Shown here: positions 7,763 to 10,655 of the stretch, piece by piece
Position numbering within the stretch: the first letter of the stretch is position 1
Layout of the letters: the number at the start of each line of letters is the position of its first letter
From: Halothiobacillus neapolitanus
GTDB lineage: Bacteria > Pseudomonadota > Gammaproteobacteria > Halothiobacillales > Halothiobacillaceae
Direction: 5' to 3'
DNA length: 10,655 bases
Assembly (NCBI GenBank): GCA_020722165.1
Contig: DYLI01000051.1
Coordinates: 1-10,655, forward strand
Position numbers and translations under genes: made by a program
Notes under the pieces: generated by a model
What the model saw: the letters and a program-made list of their open reading frames with translations, nothing else
Database searches by the model: none
Told to the model about the DNA's origin: nothing

Positions 7763-7872
7763 TTTTAGCCACAGAGGACACAGAGCGTATGGAGAAGTGG
7801 ACGCCTCAAGTTGAGGACGCATTCCACTTTTCTTATCCTGCGTTTTACCCTCCGTGCTCTCTGTGGCTAAAA
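7763..7872. repeat. 110-base imperfect palindromic repeat with CACAGAG arms
   Basis: The outer arms at 7763-7785 and 7850-7872 are inverted copies matching at 20 of 23 positions (left arm begins TTTTAGCCACAGAG, right arm ends CTCTGTGGCTAAAA). A second inner pair, GAGAAGTGGA on the left and TCCACTTTTC on the right, flanks a perfect 6-bp dyad CCTCAA-G-TTGAGG at 7804-7816. The right half carries about 15 extra bases. The whole could fold as one long hairpin on either strand. It has no T-run for termination and no credible gene. CACAGAG-type palindromes recur between genes in many bacterial genomes as I remember them, so this is probably one copy of a dispersed, non-coding repeat family. It fills most of the yggT-metX gap. 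Confidence 0.8.
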
Positions 7873-7933
7873 CTGTATTCCACTAACCCCACCCCCGCGT
7901 TACCATCCCATTCCTTATTCACGACCCTGCACC

Positions 7934-9082
7934 ATGCCCGCCACTCTACCCCCGGATTCCGTCGGACTTGTCATCCCACAGACCCTGCACTTTGACGAGC
8001 CGCTCGAACTCGATAGCGGCAAAACCCTGCCGCATTACGATCTAGTGGTCGAAACCTATGGCGAGCTGAATGCAGCGCGCAGCAACGCCGTGCTCATCTG
8101 CCATGCGTTGTCTGGCGATCATCACGCAGCGGGCTATCACAGCATGAAGGATCGCAAGCCCGGCTGGTGGGACTCGGCGATTGGCCCAGGCAAACCGATT
8201 GATACCACGCGTTTTTTTGTCATCTGCCTCAACAATCTCGGTGGCTGCAAGGGTAGCACCGGGCCGACCTCCATCAACCCGGAAACCGGGCGCATTTTCG
8301 GTGCCGACTTCCCCATGGTCACGGTCAACGACTGGGTGCGCAGCCAGGAGCGCCTGATGCGCCGCCTCGGCATTGTGCAATGGGCGGCGGTGATCGGCGG
8401 CAGCTTAGGCGGCATGCAGGTCATGCAATGGGCCATCAGCTTCCCGCACGCGCTGCGTCATGCGCTGGTAATTGCCGCCGCGCCCAAGCTTTCGGCGCAA
8501 AACATCGCCTTCAACGAAGTGGCGCGCCAGTCGATTTTCGCCGACCCGGATTTTCACGACGGACACTACCTTGAACACGACACCCTACCGCGCAAGGGAT
8601 TGATGCTGGCGCGGATGCTCGGCCACATCACCTACCTATCCGACGATGCCATGCGCGCCAAATTTGGCCGCGAACTGCGCGCCGGCAAAATCAATTTTGG
8701 CTTCGATGTCGAATTCCAAGTCGAAAGCTATCTGCGCTATCAGGGTGCGAGTTTTGTCGATCGCTTCGATGCCAACACCTATTTACTCATGACCAAGGCG
8801 CTGGATTATTTCGACCCCGCCGCCGAATTCGACCACGAACTCTCCCGCGCCTTTGCCGCCACCGAAGCCGAATTTCTGGTCGCATCGTTCACCACCGACT
8901 GGCGCTTTTCGCCCGCGCGCTCGCATGAAATCGTCAAAGCCCTGCTCAAAGCTGGCAAGCGCGTCACCTACGCCGAAATCGAATCCGAGCACGGTCACGA
9001 TGCTTTCCTGGTGCCGATTCCCGACTACATGAACGTCTTCCGCGCCTACATGGGGCGGGTCAGCACGGAGGCAGACGCATGA
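7934..9082 (+). CDS. metX: Homoserine O-acyltransferase MetX, probably succinyl-type
   Basis: Activates L-homoserine by acylating it from acyl-CoA, the first committed step of methionine synthesis. The 382-residue alpha/beta-hydrolase has nucleophile Ser157 in GGSLGGMQ, Asp322 in TTDWRFSP and His355 in GHDAF. Other family segments are ICHALSGDHHAAGYHS (55-70), LNNLGGCKGSTGP (99-111), APKLSAQNIAFNEVARQ (183-199) and EFQVESYLRYQG (260-271). The N-terminus aligns from residue 1 with Pseudomonas MetX, supporting the ATG at 7934 despite no visible ribosome site. Arg324 next to the catalytic Asp is typical of gammaproteobacterial enzymes assigned as succinyltransferases, so succinyl-CoA is my inferred donor; acetyl-CoA cannot be excluded. 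No SAM riboswitch is visible upstream. The gene overlaps metW by ATGA. Confidence 0.96.
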   Translation: MPATLPPDSVGLVIPQTLHFDEPLELDSGKTLPHYDLVVETYGELNAARSNAVLICHALSGDHHAAGYHSMKDRKPGWWDSAIGPGKPIDTTRFFVICLNNLGGCKGSTGPTSINPETGRIFGADFPMVTVNDWVRSQERLMRRLGIVQWAAVIGGSLGGMQVMQWAISFPHALRHALVIAAAPKLSAQNIAFNEVARQSIFADPDFHDGHYLEHDTLPRKGLMLARMLGHITYLSDDAMRAKFGRELRAGKINFGFDVEFQVESYLRYQGASFVDRFDANTYLLMTKALDYFDPAAEFDHELSRAFAATEAEFLVASFTTDWRFSPARSHEIVKALLKAGKRVTYAEIESEHGHDAFLVPIPDYMNVFRAYMGRVSTEADA

Positions 9083-9675
9083 GATTAGACCACGCCATTA
9101 TCAGCGACTGGATCAAACCCAACAGCCGCGTACTCGACCTAGGCTGCGGCGACTGCGCCCTGCTACGCGAACTCAAAGCCAGCCGCAATACCACCGGCTA
9201 CGGCCTAGAGCTTGGCATCGACAAACTCGCCAAATGCGTCGAAGGCGGCACCCCGGTGATTCAAGCCAACCTCGACCAAGGCTTAAGCCCATGGTTTGAA
9301 GCGCAGAGCTTCGACTACGTCATCATGACCCACACTCTGCAAGCCATGCGCCACCCCGAACAGCTACTCAAAGAAATGCTGCATGTCGGACGCGAAGCCA
9401 TCGTCACCTTCCCCAACATGGGCTACTGGAAAAACCGCCTGCAATTTGCCCTCGGTGGACACATGCCCGTGACCAAAACCCTGCCCTACGGCTGGTTTGA
9501 CACCCCCAACATCCACCTCTGCACCGTGCGCGATTTCGAAGCGCTGTGCGAAAACTTAGGTTTGCGCATCCTCGCCCGCGAAATGGTTGATAGTCAGCAA
9601 CAAAGCCGCCCACTGATGCGCCTGATGCCCAACCTACTGGCGGAAACAGCGGTGTATCGACTGGCGGCGAAATAA
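9079..9675 (+). CDS. metW: Methionine biosynthesis protein MetW
   Basis: A 198-residue class I SAM-methyltransferase-fold protein almost always encoded directly after metX. The SAM-binding loop VLDLGCGDCALL (18-29) is followed by YGLELGIDK (41-49), FDYVIMTHTLQAM (78-90) and the MetW-typical block LPYGWFDTPNIHLCTVRDFE (135-154). It has no proven methyltransferase reaction in this pathway. In Pseudomonas it is reported to be needed for MetX activity, and the 4-base overlap (ATGA) with metX fits two proteins made together. Length is typical and no motif is missing. No terminator is visible after the stop; 180 bases separate it from the hsp20 start. Confidence 0.96.
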   Translation: MRLDHAIISDWIKPNSRVLDLGCGDCALLRELKASRNTTGYGLELGIDKLAKCVEGGTPVIQANLDQGLSPWFEAQSFDYVIMTHTLQAMRHPEQLLKEMLHVGREAIVTFPNMGYWKNRLQFALGGHMPVTKTLPYGWFDTPNIHLCTVRDFEALCENLGLRILAREMVDSQQQSRPLMRLMPNLLAETAVYRLAAK

Positions 9676-9714
9676 GCAGAGACTCTTCAAATATCGGAGC
9701 GCACAGAGGCGTAA

Positions 9715-9742
9715 TTGCGCACATAACTCAGTCCTTGCGCAC
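9715..9742 (+). repeat. Direct repeat TTGCGCAC at two-turn spacing upstream of hsp20
   Basis: Identical 8-mers TTGCGCAC lie at 9715-9722 and 9735-9742, exactly 20 bases apart. The core GCGCAC also occurs at 9699-9704 and at 9770-9775, where it forms the perfect palindrome GTGCGCAC (9768-9775). The second copy overlaps the proposed -35 hexamer of hsp20. The arrangement could be an operator, but GCGCAC is not rare in GC-rich DNA and no known regulator is matched. Confidence 0.35.
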
Positions 9743-9763
9743 TGTGGCTATGCCTACTATAAA
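9735..9763 (+). promoter_or_regulatory. Candidate sigma70 promoter for hsp20
   Basis: TTGCGC (9735-9740, 3 of 6 to the -35 consensus), a 17-base spacer, then TATAAA (9758-9763, 5 of 6 to the -10 consensus). Transcription would begin near 9770 and give a leader of about 85 bases. I find no good heat-shock sigma32 promoter (CTTGAA with CCCCAT) in the gap, which is the more usual control for this gene type. Confidence 0.45.
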
Positions 9764-9855
9764 AATGGTGCGCACTTGATTCCTAGCGGGAATTTCCGGT
9801 GGGGTGGGTTGCGCTGATTTTATGAACAGTAATTGCCATTTTGGAGGATTTAGTC

Positions 9856-10340
9856 ATGAAAGAAGAAGTAAAGACCACGAACGTTGCCGTGCAAAAATCT
9901 GCCCCATTTCATCCGCTTTCGCGCTTTGAAGATATGGAGCAGCTATTTGGTTCAATGTTTCCTGGACGCGACTGGTTACGCCCGCGTTTCGGCGAAATGA
10001 TGGCGGCATTCGAGTCGCGCTTTCCTCAGATGGATGTGCTGGTTAGGGAGACAGTATTGTTGTGCGCGCAGAGATTCCAGGCATGAGCAAGGAGCAACTC
10101 GACATCAGCTTGATGGGTGATTGCCTGACCATCAAGGGACAGTCGCGCAAGGAAAAGAAAGAGGATGAGGGTGGGCGTTATTTCCACCGCGAGATCCGTA
10201 CTGAGTCATTTGAACGTAGCATGACCCTGCCTGCGGCGGTCGATGCTGAAAAAGCAGTGTCCAGCTTCAACAATGGCTTGCTTGAGCTGACGCTACCCAA
10301 GCTGGAAAAGGTCAAGCAGCATAAAATCACCGTCAGCTGA
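9856..10340 (+). pseudogene. Small heat-shock protein Hsp20 (alpha-crystallin family), frameshifted
   Basis: A cytoplasmic ATP-independent holding chaperone in its intact form. The start ATG at 9856 has an ideal ribosome site, GGAGGA at 9843-9848. The first frame gives MKEEVKTTNVAVQ onward, with SRFEDMEQLFGSMFPGRDW typical of Hsp20 N-termini. It then becomes non-homologous after VRE and stops at 10086. The alpha-crystallin domain continues in another frame: VVRAEIPGMSKEQLDISL, a GGRYFHREIR stretch, SSFNNGLLELTLPK, and the C-terminal I-x-V motif ITV near the end at 10340. One extra base at about 10050 would join the halves as VREDSIVVRAEIPG in a 161-residue protein of normal length. A TAG at 10044-10046 in the second frame limits the break to 10047-10062. 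It is either a real mutation or a sequencing error. Unrepaired, the gene gives a 76-residue fragment. A second segment might restart at GTG 10062 or ATG 10083. Confidence 0.85.
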
Positions 10341-10368
10341 TTTTTTAACCGCTTATTGATTGATAAAC

Positions 10369-10406
10369 AAAAGCCCGCTCCAGAGCAGTCTGGAGCGGGC
10401 TTTTTT
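10369..10406 (+). terminator. Rho-independent terminator after hsp20
   Basis: A perfect 16-bp stem (AAAAGCCCGCTCCAGA at 10369-10384 and its complement at 10389-10404) closes the 4-base loop GCAG and ends in six Ts (10401-10406). It begins 28 bases after the hsp20 stop. Because the left arm starts with AAAA, it could also stop transcription from the minus-strand gene on its right. Confidence 0.95.
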
Positions 10407-10535
10407 ACGGCCTGTCATTGGGTTGGTGTTAAGTGTCAATCAACTTGGACGCTGCATGCATCACGGCAAGAGGGTATGTTTCGTTACTAAACCCTAAGAA
10501 AGAAGATAGAGTTTCCGGCAATGGACTCGGATCAA

Positions 10536-10655
10536 TCACCCCACTCGCAACAACTTGCGATTCAACCCAAAAATCAGCTGTACGGTCTTGAGTTGCACCA
10601 ACACAAACGGGGCGAGCAGCAGGAAATACACCCAAGACAGCTTATCCACCAGCCC
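10536..10655 (-). CDS. C-terminal end of an unidentified, probably membrane protein
   Basis: A frame open from the window edge to a TGA at 10536-10538 gives 39 residues. They begin GLVDKLSWVYFLLLAPFVLV and end QLKTVQLIFGLNRKLLRVG. The first part is a likely transmembrane helix and the end is basic, as at a cytoplasmic tail. About three quarters of the codons end in G or C, like the other genes here. A competing frame on the same strand (10429-10635) has T-rich third positions, a TTG start with a stop codon just upstream of it, and no ribosome site, so I prefer this one. I do not recognise the family. It converges on hsp20 and may share its terminator. The stretch 10407-10535 between them shows nothing I can assign. 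Confidence 0.5.
   Translation of the reverse strand, partial: GLVDKLSWVYFLLLAPFVLVQLKTVQLIFGLNRKLLRVG

Noticed and set aside
7863..7934. SAM riboswitch or MetJ-type operator before metX
   Set aside because: The short interval between the palindrome and the start shows no riboswitch core and no repeated AGACGTCT-like boxes.
7789..7995. A 68-codon plus-strand frame between yggT and metX
   Set aside because: It lies mostly in the palindromic repeat, runs into metX in another frame, and shows no motif.
10047..10062. Programmed -1 ribosomal frameshifting in hsp20
   Set aside because: There is no X-XXY-YYZ slippery site or clear downstream structure, and Hsp20 genes are not known to use it. A simple base loss fits better.
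10429..10635. A 68-codon minus-strand frame downstream of hsp20
   Set aside because: It has a TTG start shortly after a stop codon, no ribosome site and atypical third-position use, and it overlaps a frame with better coding signs. I cannot fully exclude it.

Overview
The window looks like ordinary chromosome from a proteobacterium, most likely a gammaproteobacterium. Coding regions are GC-rich at third codon positions. The divergent pair pilT | yggS-proC-yggT followed by metX-metW has the same order I know from Pseudomonas aeruginosa, and the MetX sequence is of the Pseudomonas type. Two details differ from Pseudomonas: no yggU gene lies between yggT and metX, and ligA sits behind the pilus genes. 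I cannot name the genus from sequence alone.

Layout. Positions 1-52 are the 3' half of a tRNA-Pro(CGG), cut by the window edge. On the minus strand, 5537 down to 78, four tightly packed genes read pilT -> pilU -> a second pilU-like gene -> ligA, with gaps of 42, 2 and 7 bases. The first three encode type IV pilus retraction ATPases of one family, and the fourth encodes NAD-dependent DNA ligase. Diverging from pilT across only 24 bases is yggS-proC-yggT (PLP homeostasis, proline synthesis, a membrane protein), 5562-7758. The gap 7759-7933 is filled mostly by a 110-base imperfect palindrome whose arms carry a CACAGAG motif. Then come metX and metW (7934-9675), overlapping by ATGA, which make the acylated homoserine used for methionine synthesis.

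The right end holds a small heat-shock protein gene (hsp20, 9856-10340) with a good ribosome binding site and strong terminator. Its reading frame is broken by an apparent one-base loss near 10050. Its leader contains a sigma70-like promoter, a repeated GCGCAC motif, and possible base pairing over the ribosome binding site. The last 120 bases carry the C-terminal end of an unidentified, probably membrane-embedded protein on the minus strand.

I found no mobile element, CRISPR array, toxin-antitoxin or defence locus. The points most worth a second look are the three retraction ATPases in a row with ligA attached, the frameshifted hsp20 with its leader, and the palindromic repeat. None of these amounts to a demonstrated new system.
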